NCBI RefSeq assembly: GCF_963675165.1
Contig: NC_087391.1
Location: 4,018,646-4,082,645 of the forward strand
DNA length: 64,000 nt
Reading direction: 5' to 3'
Source of the DNA: Halichondria panicea
Lineage: Eukaryota; Porifera; Demospongiae; Suberitida; Halichondriidae
In this document: one piece after another, positions 47,401 through 61,900 of the stretch
Layout: every line of letters starts with the position of its first letter
Position numbering within the stretch: position 1 is the first letter of the stretch
The notes under the pieces: model-generated
What the model was told of the DNA's origin: nothing
Database searches by the model: none
What the model saw: the letters and a program-made list of their open reading frames with translations, nothing else
Position numbers and translations under genes: made by a program

Positions 47401-50400
47401 CGCTAATAATCCAGTTTCTACGGTATGCTTTTAGTGGAACTTTATACACATTGTACTGGAGTTTTCTTGCGTCCAATTTTAGCGTGGATAAACCCTTAAC
47501 TATCTATCTAATTAAAGAAAGATAGCAGCAGGGCCAGACTAAAAAAAAGACGCAGATGTCTCTTGCGTATTTTTAGATACTTACCGTCTACTCTTAGCTT
47601 TTACTCGCCCGTATGGACTTCTACAACGGATATCTCTTCGGTACTTAGCTACGTATAGATGCCAAGCAAGCTTGCTTCAAGTACTTACTGCTCTTATAAG
47701 TCTACATGTGTATACTTGCGGTTTTTGCCCTCTTGTCTCATTCATGCATCTTCATAATCATGGCAGAATTGATGTTTATATAAGCACAGCAGACTTCTTT
47801 GAATCTGCCAAGATTCATGAGGGACCACAATACTCTAACCTTAATCATACTGTCCACTAGTGAAGGTCAACTCTGCGAGCTCTCTGGGCCACCATAGTAA
47901 TTGCAGGTTTTCACCTGCCCAACCTATGAATCCCTCCTGCTGGGGATGGAAATTAACTAATTGATTTTATTAGCCCTTAATTGTAACACCTGTGTAATGT
48001 CTTGATATTAAATTATCTTGTTGCAGATAAAATTGAGTTTGCTCTCACCACCCATGAAATTGATAGTCTGCTGTTTGATATGGTCAAGTTTCTGCTCCAG
48101 GTAAGAAGATCTCTCTTACATGTGTATTCTGCTATTGTGTGTGTGTACATGTATACAGCTACGTTATTTTGTTTTAGTACCACGTACCCCTACTTGATTC
48201 GTAACCCTAACCCTAATGAAAGTCTCTGTATAGTAGTGAAGGCACATGAAACAGTAACATGTCAGAGGTTGCCCTACACTTTAGTGAGCATTACATGTAG
48301 GTTATTATTAAAGTGCTTCCTGAGTTCAATTTTGTACTGCATAACGAAAGAATTGCATATCCTGGAGTCATACATTCTTCCTGCCACTAGACCCTGTATC
48401 ACATGCATGGCTACTAAGATACATTTCAGAACACACACTGTTTGTGTACCCACTGTGCGTGTGCTCTCTGCATAACATATCCAGTTGTATTGTGTTTCCC
48501 CTATTAGTGTTCATGTTACATAAACACTCTTGTTGTTACTCCCCTCAGGCCGTCTTTGCCACTATGGACGAGGAACATGAAGGACAGATCAATGTCAGAG
48601 TTGCCACTGCCAAGAAAGGTTTTATCAGCCCTCGAGAAACTGCTGAAGACAAAACCGAGCCCTCTAAAGGAGAAGGGTCACCAATGGAGCAGCGAGAGAG
48701 TCGATCGCAATCCAAAGAGGAGGCCCCCGAGGAAATTGATGATGACGAGATGGAGGTCGAAAAAGACGAGCCAAAGTCGCTCGATGTTCGTGTTGAGACC
48801 ATCAAAGCATCCGCTGCAAAGTCAGCACTTTGGTCCTATTCCAACCAGAGAGTCCACCTCAAGGATATGACCCTTGACCCTTACACATGTACAGAGGTAC
48901 TGAGGCTCCACCTACTCTCCAGTGGAGGTTACTCAGATACGGAGGGCCGAAAGAGATTCAGGGTTTACCGTCGAGGTGGGTATACAGATTCTGACGACCC
49001 AGTGATTGGTCTCCGTTTGAGATGCCCCCAAGTCGTCGAGGCTCTCGGTCAGTTGTCCATATACGGTTTCTCTGCCAAAGACAAACTGGAGATTCTGTCG
49101 ACCCTGTGTATGCAGCTGCTCACTTATGCGGATGCCAGAGAGTTTATAGAAGAGACAACAGCTCGAGTGAAGAGTATTCGAAAGAAGATCAGAGAAATAC
49201 TGTTCTCGGAGGAGAGACGAAAGAGGGAAGAGAAGTCTGCTCTGTTTAAGGAGAAGAAAGAAAAGGCGAAGTTGGAGAAGGAGAAAATTAAAGGGGAGGC
49301 TGACAAGGGGGAAACAGAAGATAAAACGTGAGTAACCGTACATGCTTATGCTGATTTAGCAATATTGAGCCCAAGTCTAAACTAGAGAGCTCTTCTATTC
49401 ACTACTTTTGCCTTAAAAGACATTAGGCCGCTATGCCATTGCTGTACATAGTCATATCTTCTGATGTATAGGTACATGTAATGTCCGCGATGGTGTGGTA
49501 TAATTGTAAGGCTTAGAAAAAACCCAATACTGTTAACGGAGGTTGAGTTCAAGTGCCATCTATTGATAGATTGGTGAACCATAATTGCATTGTATGCCCA
49601 CTCACTTAATCAACTGTCTAACCATAATTGTATGTCCACTCACTTAATTAACTGTCTAACCATAATTAACTTAAAAATGAGAGTGCACGGTGTTGTTTGG
49701 GTTCTCTTTAGGGAATGGTGTAACAGTAGCTACCACGCTCAATTTCTAGTATTCCAGATGTTTACTCATTGTCACTTTTATCACCGTACAGGAGTCAAGA
49801 AGAGACGATTCCTAATAATGCCGATCCAAGCAAAGTCCCGGACAATCCTCCTAGACCAAAGAGAAAAACTAGCAAATCCCCAAGTCCGCAATCGAGCAAA
49901 CAAAAAGAGGAGGAGGAAAAAGAAACAGAAGAAGAACGAATGGCTCGAATCAATGAAGATCTAGCTGAGCTTCGAGAAGAACTGCTTGAGGCCTCTGCTG
50001 GTGTGAATCTCAAACCACTGGGCATGGACAGACATCACTCCAAGTACTGGGTGTTCTCTAATCTACCCGGACTCTTTGTTGAAGAGTCGGATCAAAAAAC
50101 AGTCGAACCCACACCTCAACCGGACACCATTCAGAAGACTATGCTGGAGAATGGAGTTGAATCCCACGATGCAATTGAGACAACTGCCTATTGTGATACT
50201 ACCCTGGCTGGGAAATTTGACCCTGTACCAGCTATTATGTGTTCTACACATATGTGAGTGTTCTTGTCTATAATTATGTAGACTAGTTTTACCTGCACTA
50301 GAGTAGACTAAATCAGGCTGCTATATATGTACATGTACACGGAACTAAATTTGTACAATGTATATTATGTACAGTTGTATATGGCTTCTTTTGGTAATTC

Positions 50401-52579
50401 ATTTTCTAAATCAGGCTGCTTATGTACACGTAACTAAATTTGTACTTTTACACACGTGTACAAAATGTTGTAATTATTTGCCCAGAAACACTACTGTTGG
50501 AGCCACACCCACTGAGATGACTAATCAAGCAACGGACACAGCTCCCAAGTGGTACTACTATGCCACACTCGAAGGCATCGAAAATCTACTGGCCTCTCTC
50601 AACCCAAGAGGGACTCGAGAAGTTGCACTTAAGAAAGCAATCGAAACTCATCGAAGGCATTTGGAGCGCACGTTGCGTAAATGCCCATTTTATCCAGATG
50701 GCAGCCCAAGAAATCCTCGTGAAGGTCTTATTAAAAATGCGGATCAGTACTTGGAACTCTATCTCAGAGAGCAGATACTTGACATTGAAGACAAGATTTT
50801 AATGGGCAACCTTGGTCATTTGAAGGTATCAGACAACCGTATCGAATGGAGAGCAGCTATCGAAAATTCTGGAGCTGCGGCAATTCTTGCAAATAGTCAA
50901 GAAACTTCTGAAACACCTCATCCCACCACTGAAGAAGGGGGTGCTCCTATACCCAGTGGAAGCACGGCTCACAACATAAGCTTCTCAGCTTCTCAGCTGT
51001 CTACTGCCTTGCTACAAATTCATGACGGAATCGAAAAGAAAGTTCTCATGCCTCCTCTAGGCACTGCTGTAGACACGAAGAAGCAATCACGCAAAACCAA
51101 GAAGGAGGATACAATAAAGGAAAGCGATCTGTGTATCGAGCAGTGGAAAGACTCCCTAGGACAATCTACAAGTTTCTCTCAGATATTCGTTCATCTGGCC
51201 ACACTCGAACGTGCTGTAATGTGGAGTAAGTCGCTTCTAAATGTTCGTTGTCGAATCTGTCGTCGAAAATGTGGTGACGAGTTTCTTCTTCTCTGTGATG
51301 GCTGTGACCATGGTTACCATACGTACTGCCTGAAGCCCCCCCTCAAGCAAATCCCTGATGGAGACTGGTATTGTTATTACTGTAACCCTGTTACTCCGGT
51401 GAAATCGCGACGAGGGCGGAGGGTGGTTTTGATCGAAGTGGAATCAAGTGATAGCGAAGTTGAATTAGACGAAGAGCCCGTGATGGATATGGAAAGTGAG
51501 GCCGAGATTAGCGAGGAAAGTGAAGAGGATGATGAAGAAGACGTAAAGATGGTCACACGCTCCAGAGTGACCAATGAGGTGCCCGTACCAGAAAAGAAGA
51601 AGCGAGGAAGACCGTCTAAGAAAAAAATTATTGAGAAACGGCAAGTTACGAAAACACAACGTGTTAAAAAGACTCCAAAGCAACCCTCAAACAAACTTAA
51701 AAGGCAGTGCAACAACTTAACAGCTGTAGTAGAAAACAGCCGTGCTCGTAAGAAGCTTAAATTAGACTCTACACCCTCAAAATCAGAGTCTTTGATTGCA
51801 TCCATAATCGAACTCAAGTGTTCCCGAGGTACAAAGTCTCACACCAATGCGTCTAGGAGGGAACAGAAAAGTCTTGAGATGCAGCTCTGTGAAGCCATTT
51901 GGCAAGAAATAAGGCAGAAAGGGGAGAGCAGCTACTTTGAAGCTCCTGTGAACAAAAAAGAGGTACTGTATCAAAGCTTGCATGTACATTTGTACAGGGG
52001 TCAAACCATGTCCTCAGTTGTTATGTAATTAGGTTCTGGGCACAGGAAATACTGTGTTCTCAAAGCATCCTTACATCAAAAGTACTGTTTTCATAACTTA
52101 ATTGTCACAATTAAGTGCATGCACAGTGTTGTAGGTACATGTACATGCGATTATGATTGTTGTGTGTACACATGAATTGTGTATGTAGATCTATGCTCGT
52201 ATATTTATGTTTTTTATCTATTATTTTCGTATTTCTAAGGTTGTATTTTGATGCCATTTAACTCTTTTCATTCCAGTATCCACACTATCATGAAGTTGTC
52301 TCCAGTCCAATGGATTTGCACACAATCAAACAAAAGATCAAGAATGGAAAGTGTACGTCCCTCGGTGATTTCGTTCAAGATGTCCATCTCATCTTCTCCA
52401 ACTGCCTTCTCTACCACAAGCGGCACTCACAAATTGGCAAAGCCAGCGTGACTCTGAGGACCTACTTTGAGAATAGATGCTCTGATCTTGGGTTTGACGA
52501 TCTCGGATTAATCGAGGGAGAGAAAAACACAAACAGTGGACAGGGGAAACTGGGTCGGAGGTCCGCTAGACAAAAATGA
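41494..52579 (+). CDS. baz1a: BAZ1A/ACF1, large subunit of ISWI chromatin remodellers
   Basis: Ten exons, 1583 residues: 41494-41606, 41813-42097, 42316-42796, 43102-43740, 43901-44039, 48027-48100, 48549-49327, 49792-50253, 50486-51962, 52277-52579. Human BAZ1A has 1556. WAC domain at the start ([38 protein letters not shown]), DDT about 515-600 ([20 protein letters not shown]), WSD-type motifs ([16 protein letters not shown]), PHD finger about 1247-1295 (CRICRRKC...[27 protein letters not shown]), AT-hook-like [10 protein letters not shown], acidic stretch, and a C-terminal bromodomain ([20 protein letters not shown]). With ISWI/SNF2H it spaces nucleosomes (ACF, CHRAC). WAC at residue 1 plus a C-terminal bromodomain separates it from BAZ2 and BPTF; BAZ1B is less similar at the N-terminus. 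Intron 5 (4 kb) is full of transposon remnants. A polyadenylation signal AATAAA lies at 52688. Confidence 0.96.
44533..45096 (-). CDS. Crypton/DUF3504-like fragment inside a baz1a intron
   Basis: A 187-codon open frame antisense to baz1a. After an acidic N-terminus and a Ser/Lys linker it reads [35 protein letters not shown] and [15 protein letters not shown], the opening of the tyrosine-recombinase-related domain found in Crypton transposons and in host proteins such as QRICH1 and ZMYM2-4 (DUF3504). The frame breaks at GIQR next to a possible donor (GTAACT), and no catalytic part (R...R-H-x-R...Y) was found downstream. It could be a decayed transposon, or an exon of a domesticated gene. Start may be the Met at 45096 or the one at 45063. 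Confidence 0.6.
   Translation of the reverse strand: MLGSFQKLTERMDTDEDLGLDKLFSEEVLGLIMTEPIDPALYDINVEAELATLSTEQRKEEELDEPTEPAQSSLPNSKRMKLSSSSASTSKQVRAFAPQLTKYEMEKLKKSAIPNSTTSDTKYCFKLWNDWCEYRLKCHGDVIPLLSDLKSEELSENLKCFIFQIRKNDGSEFPPDTLHHIVSGIQR
45288..45374. repeat. 22-base tandem repeat, about four units
   Basis: The unit ATATTCTGGGTAATTTGAAA plus two bases is repeated about four times in the baz1a intron, next to the right end of the foldback composite. Confidence 0.85.
45891..46624. mobile_element. Foldback element with a nested MITE
   Basis: Outer arms 45891-45948 and 46563-46624 (GTAAAAGCTCACCTAGGTAC and complement) and inner arms 45978-46040 and 46468-46530 (TATAGAGCAACATGG and complement) pair with several mismatches. 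Between them lies a 200-base element at about 46077-46278 with its own ends (ACCGTATTACTAGAAT and complement). Non-coding, baz1a intron 5. Confidence 0.75.
46627..46812. mobile_element. 186-base MITE with perfect 18-base inverted ends
   Basis: AGCAGGGTGTCATACAGG at the left is exactly complementary to the right end. G-runs and C-runs just inside also pair in part. It abuts the foldback element ending at 46624. The interior is AT-rich, and the small open frame starting at 46748 is not supported as a gene. Confidence 0.85.
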
Positions 52580-52970
52580 ACATTAAACTATTCACTTAAT
52601 TGTTTTATTCTATTTCATCTACATTATACGCATTATAAATTAATTATTGTTTCCTATAATAATTGTTGGATATTATTTATGTTGTGAAATAAAATTGTGA
52701 TTCTGCTTTTTGATGTGCTAAGACTGCTGGTGTACTGTTACAACGCGGACGGATGTGGCTATATAATATATTAGAGGTTTCCTGTACGTGTTTGTGGGGC
52801 AGACCAGAAGTGACGTTGCAAATTAGAATTCTGAAGGGTTGACCTTCTATGATTATTAAAAACATGCATGCAACAAGCTGGGCTTAGTTGTTTCTAGCTA
52901 GCTAGCTAGAGAAGGTAGCTTTGAATGTACTGTATAAACGACCATTTGTTGGCCCAGACTGTGATACGTA
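52580..52970. other. Intergenic region between baz1a and the JAK-like gene
   Basis: 391 bases. Includes the baz1a polyadenylation signal (AATAAA at 52688) and, presumably, the promoter of the next gene. No TATA box in a convincing position and no additional gene. Confidence 0.6.
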
Positions 52971-55900
52971 ATGCCCGAGTTCATCCAGTTTGAGAGAATG
53001 ATGAGAGCTTTGTTCAGAGTTAAAGGACCTCAAGGAATCATTACTCTAGAAGATGGTAAAACCCGTTGTAGGAGCGTGGTGTGTCGAGAAGGAGTCTATG
53101 CTAAGGTTAGGGTTAGAGTTAAGAGTTGGGAGTTGGGGTTTTGCATCCAGCATATCCAGCTATATTAAATTATGTAGATGTAGGTAGCTTGTGAAATACA
53201 TCCTTATGTAAACATAATTACAACAGGTACATAAAAAACTACAAGATATTATTAAACGTAAAAATTCAGTATAATTACAGCTGTACAATCAATGTTTCAT
53301 ATTTGAGGACCAGACATCTGATGTGCATGAATCGAATGTTCATACACGCATCTGTCTGGTGAAGCATATAAATTGTACGACTCAGGACACTGTGTATGTT
53401 TATGTACTCTTGTTATTATGAATGTCGGTAAGGTAAAATTATAACTAAAACTGTAAAAGTTGCGCTTGTGGTGGATTGATGTGCCCACAGTCACTGTAGG
53501 CTTGATTAACTCTGTAATTTAATTACTTCCTTTTCAGCCCGCTGTATTTTAAACGAGCAAAAAGCAAAAAGGAGCATACTGCTGAGTCAGTGTGCATGAT
53601 AAAGTTAAACAATGAAAATGTCCCGTCATGTGGTGTGTGTGTATGCATTGACATGTGTTATGTAAGCATATTGTTTCTGATACATTTTCCAGTATGTTTC
53701 CCACATGGAAATAAAGTGTATGTTACTTACATGTGTTACACCAGTGCATGTGTTACACCAGTGAACAATTAACATTGAATAGCATTGGAGCCAAACCTGT
53801 AGTTTTCTTCCTTTGATTGTATATAGCATGTAGAAATACTGTTTGATGATGAAACCGTATGCTAGTTAATAATGCATTGATTCACTGCACACCCCCACTA
53901 TATGAAGTGTCACGCTTTGCCAGCCTAACCCTTGATTACTTGCCACTTAATAATTATTATGTGTAGGTAGGTATACCTGATGCCAAAAATCAGGCTCATC
54001 TTACAACTATCTCTTGTAGTGCGTAGTGTGTAACGATGCACCCACATCATATTACCCCCCCTCCTCCCCCAGGACATCATTGCTGAGGTGTGCTCCACTC
54101 ATGATCTTCAGGTAGCACCTGTGGCTCAACCATTTTTTGCACTGTGCGACAGACTCTCTCTTCACCCTGTAAGCCCGTATAGAAAGATGGATGCTGAAGA
54201 CTTAAAGAAACAATACCAACTGAGGATCTTTGTGAACACTGGAGGGAACAGCATGCATTTCCAAAAGATGAGCAAGTCGACCTATTCCTACTATCATAAA
54301 CAGGTAAGTGGGTGTGTTTACTATAATAGCTAGAGCTTTGTTTTAATGTCTATTGCAAAATAATTATTGCAAAATAGCCTAGGACTGCTAATCTCTGTTG
54401 AGCCTATCAGTCTGTGTTTATAATTGCGTAATCAAACAGTTATTGAGTTTGTCACATTAGGGCTTATCAGTCTGGTTTATAATAAATTTATTGCATAATC
54501 AGACAGTTATTGAATTGGCTATAGTGGTGTTACATTAGGGACTGTCCCTCTCTATTGCTATGGCAGCTAGTCTGTACGTTGTTGTGTAGAAACTTGACCT
54601 GAGAAGTAGTAGATACTTCCATTTTCTATTCCTGGTAAATATAAGAGACCTGCTGTACTGGCAAACATTCTTATCGTTCCCCTTGTGCAAGTAGCTACGT
54701 ACTACACCTTAAATTACATTTAATCTCTTAGAATGTTTTTGCATGCATTCACATGCATTCCTTCCCAACTGCATACCTGCCTGACATTGTGAAATGGTTT
54801 GCCTTTACGAAGCTGTATAATGACTTAGCTTCATGTACCAGTAGTGATGTAGAATGTAATTGGACATTGCTGAATAGCTTTGGCATGGTGTTAACCTACC
54901 ACACGTATTGATTGCACTATAATAGCTCTGTCACTGATGCCATTTGGTTATTGTAGGTTACCATAATTATAGATTATAAGGTTTTCGTTTTTGCTTTAGC
55001 ACACACACACTATTATATACTATAATTATACTATTTTCACAATACTATTCTCACAATATTATAGTTATTTATAAGGAAAATGAAACCGAATTTCGTCTCA
55101 CAGTCCAAACTAGAGTGTAATAACGTATCATAATAGTAGCTAATATACACACACATGTACTAGCTAGATTAATACTGGATAATGAATGGGTGAGCTCCTT
55201 TAATGTATCATAATATTGGTTTAACAGTGTATATCCAGAGGAGGTATGACATCCGCGTGTCAAAGGAAACGTTTTAGATACATATTCCTTAGGTCAAAGT
55301 TCGGAATGTGTGTGTTAAAGACACACGCTCTGGTGTAGATCCCTAGTATACAGCAAAACCATGATTATATAACCCTATAAAAAGGATATCAGCCCTTTGA
55401 AGAGTGATGGATATTCATATCCCACACTCTGTGTGGTGTTGCTGTTGAACAGCACACTTGCTATCTTACATATAGTTGTAGTACTGCTGCTGACAGAGTG
55501 GGGGGGATGGGGGTGGGGGGGGGGGTCTTCACTCTTGAAGGTGTGATCTCGGGCTTGGTATGCCCAGTTGAGAGGATGTTGTTGGTTACACTTGTCTATA
55601 AGGTAATTAGTCTCTATGGCTGCTAAATTGGAACTAACTGATACCTATGCTAAAAAGATGTTTGTTTTTGAAATGTCAGCTATCTACTCTTTGTACATCA
55701 CACGTTAGCGGGTATTATCCCTGTGTACAAGTGCATATCATTACACTTGTAAATCAGTTCTTGTTCAAATTCTTATGTAATTAAAACAGTTAGTTAGCCT
55801 GTATAATTAGGTATGTACTTGTTTTTCTGTGTCCTAAAATAGGGTGTTTTCTTTGGAACCACATAATAGCGCATGCTTTAGACACTCCCCCTAACTATCT

Positions 55901-58900
55901 GTACTTCAAAGGCTTGTGGGTATTGTGAGTGTATTCATGATGCTGCTGTTTTGTGCATGTGGTGTTGCCCAGCATTCCACATAAAATGTGTACACGGGAC
56001 CCTTCATTGTGTAGCTGAGGCTGTATATGTCCTTATTGTATAAGATATTCAACATATTCAATGGACATTTTGTCGTAGCCAAGTTTTAAATGTTTTGCGC
56101 AAGTGACATGCCTACACATACAGCATGTGTCAATGTAATATGTTGACACAAGCCCCACGCCAAAGTTATGCATTGTAAACACTATACATACATGTACATA
56201 CAGCACAGTCCATTTTGTGTATTTAGGTTGAATAGTGAAAGTTACCTCGTCACTGATTTCCTTCAACACTGCATATGTGATTAATTAAATAAATGCACAT
56301 GTCGTGTTCACCGTATGCATTATCGCTTTATTTTCATTCTCCACTCATGTGCAGTTGAAGGAGGACTTCATTCAAGACCGTCTGTTCCCACGAGCCACCA
56401 TCAACACGGCCGTGTGGATGGCAGCCATCGACATGGCCAGGGAAGCTCTGGACAAAAAGAAAGATTTCAATGACCTCACGTAAGTAGTCACGCTATTGTA
56501 GTGTAAATATTATTGGAGGCTCTTTCAAAGCACCCGCACAATGGTGGTGTGTACTGTAATGAAGCTGTTCGTTTGCCAGTCAAAGGTCACATGGATTCAG
56601 GATGTGTACTGAATGGCGTGTATGTTTAATTGAATCTCTAGTGTGCTACTTGGCATCTAGGCAGGCTATTATAGGGCGTAGGCAACAAATATATTTATTA
56701 GGCCAGATAAATGAAATTCCAGGACACCATATGAATATTGTGAAGAGTTATCACTTATAACGTTCATTAATGTTGAGGAATTCTTGATTATACGTTGAAA
56801 TCTCATAATAAAACTCTATTCTTTGGGAACTGAATTGAACACTAATCTCGCCATTCGTATAAACTTGCTATAATTTCGTTGTGAGGTTATACCATATCAA
56901 CAAGAAAGGTCATGCACTCACGAAACCTTACCCTTGCAGGAAGAGTGCACGAGAGATGCTGCGATTCATGCCCAAGTTTCTAGTCGAGAAATATCAAAAG
57001 GATCCTGAAATGAGACAGAAATTGAGGAGCACCTTTGATCGTTTCAACGCAATTCAAGAGAACATCACTCCCAACCACTTTGTGGGCAAGTACATCGAAG
57101 TGTATGAAAAGGACAAAATGTGTGGACGCCATATCTACAGATTGAGACAAGTGAGCTTGTAACTACCGTGTGGCGTCAAATATTGAAGTAGTTATGGTAA
57201 TTGTGTGACTAGCAACTTTTGGCTCAATATCGTATACTGATAGAGCAAGAGCCTTGAAGTGCCCACCCTCTAAGTTACAACATGTTTGCATGTACGATAT
57301 CCATTATGATGAAAGGTGTGCAGCTGCTATTATAAAAGTATCATGTGTGTAAACAGATATCCCATTGTGGTTACTCAGGTTACTCAGCAAGAATCTCTAT
57401 ATTACGCAGTTGTGATAGTGTTCCCTTGTTGTTTGTAGGGTGGTCGTCACAGGGTACAGTTCTTGCTGGTTGTGTCCGCCAAGGACGGTGTCTACAAGAC
57501 AAGTGGGGACGACCCCACAGAAGAGAAGGAGGTGGGTGGGACCATCTACGTTATAATGCTATGTATATACATTATAGTGCGAGACTAATGACTTGTGTGC
57601 ATGATCAAAAGTTAATGTTTTCGTCTAGAAAGGTTTCGTAGTGGTACGTTATAAGGTTTGCTGTTCATTCTTATCCTTTAAACACTTACTAGTGATGCGA
57701 TGTATTAATCTCTTGTTTTCATAAAGTTTCTAATCTATTAATTGTTCACTCCCCCACCCTACTCCACCCTCAGCCTGCGTTGTGGCATATCGAGGATGTA
57801 CGAGCTTTGCGAGTAGATCTGACTGCCCTCTCTGTTACCGTAGAGACAGAGAAACCAGGAGCTGGCGGTACAAAGTCCATTGAAACATTGGTGAGCTAAC
57901 TAGAGAATTGTTGGAATACTGAGCACTTACTTGCATGTTGGAATACTGAGCACTTACTTGCATGTCGTGTGGTCCTCCTACTCTAATTTGGGATGCCTTA
58001 ATTTGAGGTCAAAAGCCACGAAATGATAAGAATTCGGGTAGTATACATGGCTACTCCTGTTAAAATTATATTTGGATAACACTTTTTCATGTACTTGTTT
58101 CTCTTCTGAAACTGTCCAGTAGTCTGCGAAAATATAATCTGTATAGCTGTACATTGGCATTTATATTGGATGTGGTTTCACACATGTGATTCACTAACTA
58201 AGGTGTCCTATTTATTAGGGTCAGGGGTTGAGTTTGTACTTGGTTGAGCGTCCTGCGTGGTTGTGAGAGCGTCCACATGCAGTGTCACATGCTCTTCCCT
58301 TTCCTCCACCTACTGACCCCTCTCAAACATGTGCATGTGCATGTGTACAGTACGAGTGCTCTTAAGATGGTCTCTCTTTATCTCTATTTTAATCTGTAGC
58401 ATTTCACGGACAGGAAGGAGCTGATTTCGTTCTCAGTGGTAGTACACACCTACCATCAGATCCTGGTGGATGTGACTGCTACCATTCTGGCTGGAGATCT
58501 AACTCCCCCTGACGAGTGTCTTCGAATCGGGAAAGATGGTCAGTTTGAAAGATGATCAGTTTGTTAGAGTCTGTGTAAACACTTAATAATACCTTCTAAG
58601 CATACCTGTAACTAGTGTTGCGTAATAGTTTACTGAGTTTTGGCACTGGAACAATCTAATGCCCTCGGGGCGCATGTAATGTAATAGGATCGATTACAAG
58701 TATGTACTTAATGTCTTTGTTTTTTTAACGTTTAGTGGCCTCCTTAGAGCTATGCACTGAATATGCTTTGTTTTCTCACGTACAGATGGCTTCCGTAGAG
58801 ATGTTTGTCATGGACCCATAACGCCACACGACGTCAACAAAGTCCTCAATAGACTAGACAACAAAAAAACTGGCAACTATCTGATTCGTGAGAGCCGAAA

Positions 58901-61900
58901 TGTAACAAAAGCTTACACTCTTTCTCTCTGCGCCATTGGCCAGATATTTAACTATCGGGTAGTTTGTTCACCCGACGGGGAATATTGTTTTGAGGGTCCA
59001 GCTGGTGATAATGGCAGCAATGGACACTCGATGTTCAAAACTTTGAAGGGTCTTATCGAGCACTACAGTTCGATTCAGGTGTGTGGTAGCTAGCCCAATT
59101 ATGCAAACAATTAAACTCAATTATGTAGTATATTATATGCTACTATCAGTATGCTATTACAAGTGTTTCACGAACCATAATTATGGTGGACATAACTCAC
59201 GTAGAAATATGTCCACCATGTCGAAAACAATTACTGCAATCAGCGTCAATGTCATCCATGATTGTGTATATAATATCTATCCCCTGGAATGATACTCTGC
59301 CCACTCACTGTTCTCTACAGAATGGGCTCCCGTGTAGACTGGGCACCAACATTTGTCCAAACATAGCCCCCATACCCCTCATACCCTCCGCCTCCTCTCT
59401 TCACTCCGACACATCCTCCAGCACAAGTGAGTCTCTGTTAGGTGGTGTATAGACTCAGGTACGCACATGTAGTTGTTGTAGGGTCTAGATCACAGATTGC
59501 TTATAGGCAAAATCCATCATTCAGGGAAAACCTACCTCCTAGACAATATTTCCCTAAAGGTGAAATCCTTATTGATCACTGTAGTCTGTTCAGTTTCGAG
59601 CTGTTCTCTAAAAACTGAGCCTTGCATGTCCACTTTACTTTTATGTCTCTTTGTGCAGCTTCTGTGATCATGTCAACTAGTCGTGGCTTCTCGGATGTGA
59701 GCTCCTCCTCTGAACACTCCCCCAACTCCACGCCCCCTTCTACCCCCCACTCACAAGACACGCCCCCCACACCTGGCTTCAGATCATCCTTCCCCCATCC
59801 TATGTCTGACACTTCGTCAAATTTTCCTAATTCTTCACTCACATCTAATATTCCAACTGATACTTCAAACACGTCTTCCATTCCTCAAAGTGACACTTCA
59901 GGAACCCCTTCCCTTCCCACTAACGACAGCTCATTAGTACCCCTCCCGTCAGAACGACCATCGATTCTTTCCCTCTCACAATCCCCCGGCTCTATCCACA
60001 AACCCCTTATATCTCGTACCCCCTCATCTATCTCCCCATCACCCAATACCTCAGAAACAGAGTTCTTATCGCAGATAGCCCCTCGGATACCGACAATCGA
60101 CATTAATCCGATTCCTGCTAGTACCGTTCTTTCCAAACCAGAATGCCCCCAGAACCCTCTCATTAAAGAGCTAGTTGATGTGGGCGTGAACTACATCAGC
60201 TTTAGAGAGCTCAAAATCATTGGTGATCTTGGATCGGTAAGTCTAAGTCAGCAAAAGTTCTGATGCTAATTATGTAAAATGTTTTGTGAGGTCCTCTAGG
60301 GTTTACCTAGACAAAGTTATATGATAATAATTATATAGGACTTGTACCTGCAGTAGTGTATATAGCCCTGGGTTAGAGGTACATACAATTGTGATACTAT
60401 CCATTACAGTATCTGTGACAAGTTCTCACTGCTAGTTGCAGGTGCTAATAAGGAGTGCCATAGAATAGCCTACGGGCATTGCTGTTGTGTTGTGTGTAAC
60501 CTGTGACTGTGTTGTATGTACCCACAGGGTAACTACAGTCAGGTGCACCTGGCTAACTGGAGCACAGGGCAGTCGTCGGTGGTCAAAGTGGCAGTCAAGA
60601 TTCCCACGGCCAAGCCCAACACAGTAGATGAGGTCAAGAAGGAGCTCCAGAGAGAGATAGAGACAATGGCCGCCCTAAACCACCCTAACATCGTGCGTCT
60701 CCTCGGAATCTCTGAAGGTGTGTATAATGTGCTCTTATTGAAGTAGTACGTCTTACTGTCAGTTTCAACTGCTAGCTTATAACCCAATTCTCACTGTTCG
60801 CCCCATCCGCTCACAAACTATTTCTCCTACCTTAGCTTTGCCATATTTAGTGCAATGATTCTGTATGGAGATATTTTACATTCATCCACCCACCCACCCA
60901 CACACACACAGTGCAACACTTCATCAGCTACATTGGTGAGCTTCCCGTAGTGATAATGGAGTACGTTGAGGGAGGTAGTCTGAGAGGATTCCTCGACAAA
61001 GTGAAGAAGAACCCTGCCTTAGCTAGCCTGAAACTCTTCCTCTCGTTTGGAAAGCAAATGGCTGACGGGATGAAGTATTTGGTACGTACCCAATAGGTCA
61101 TGCTAATTCAGGAGTAGTACTCTTGGTCTGATCTATAGTGGTGGGCTTTGATAGCTCCTCTTTCAATTGTTGGAATGTTTGATCTTGGTCATGTCCTAAG
61201 AGTTCTAAACTAAGTCACAACTGTGAATGTACATCTGTGTGTATTACACCATAAAAATGCTCCACTTTGCGCCTATCAATTTTGTATATGTATATCAATT
61301 CACAATTAATTGATATGCCCTCCCTACACCGGCAGGAAGAAGAGAAGCTTGTCCACCGTGACTTAGCCGCCAGGAATGTCCTCCTAGTCAAAGAGACTGA
61401 GCAGATCAAGATCTCAGACTTTGGTCTAGCCAGACAAAGTACTAATAGCTCCAAGGACTACGCCTACTACATCGGCCAGAACTCCTCGAATGGACTGCCT
61501 ATTTTCTGGTAAATTGGATGGCAAAACTTGATAAACAGCTAGTGTCACATGGATGACTAGTACACACATGCAACCCTTCATGTACTCCTGATACAACATG
61601 TAGACCCTTTTCCATATGCATAATTATGCAATACACCTTGATATTAATATGGATTTGAGATGACCTCGACTGGTTTCTGTTTTAGTATCATTTGTCTGCT
61701 TATATCGATATCATATTTATATGTTCGTATGGACTCCAGCTTGTATTATTGTATGTTCTACCGTGTGCAGGTATGCTCCAGAGTGTCTTCATAACTTGCG
61801 GTTCACCACTAAGGGTGACGTGTGGAGTTATGGGGTGACTCTGTGGGAGATGTTTAGTCACGGGGAACTGCCCACCCAGATACTGAGCAGAGTCATCAAG

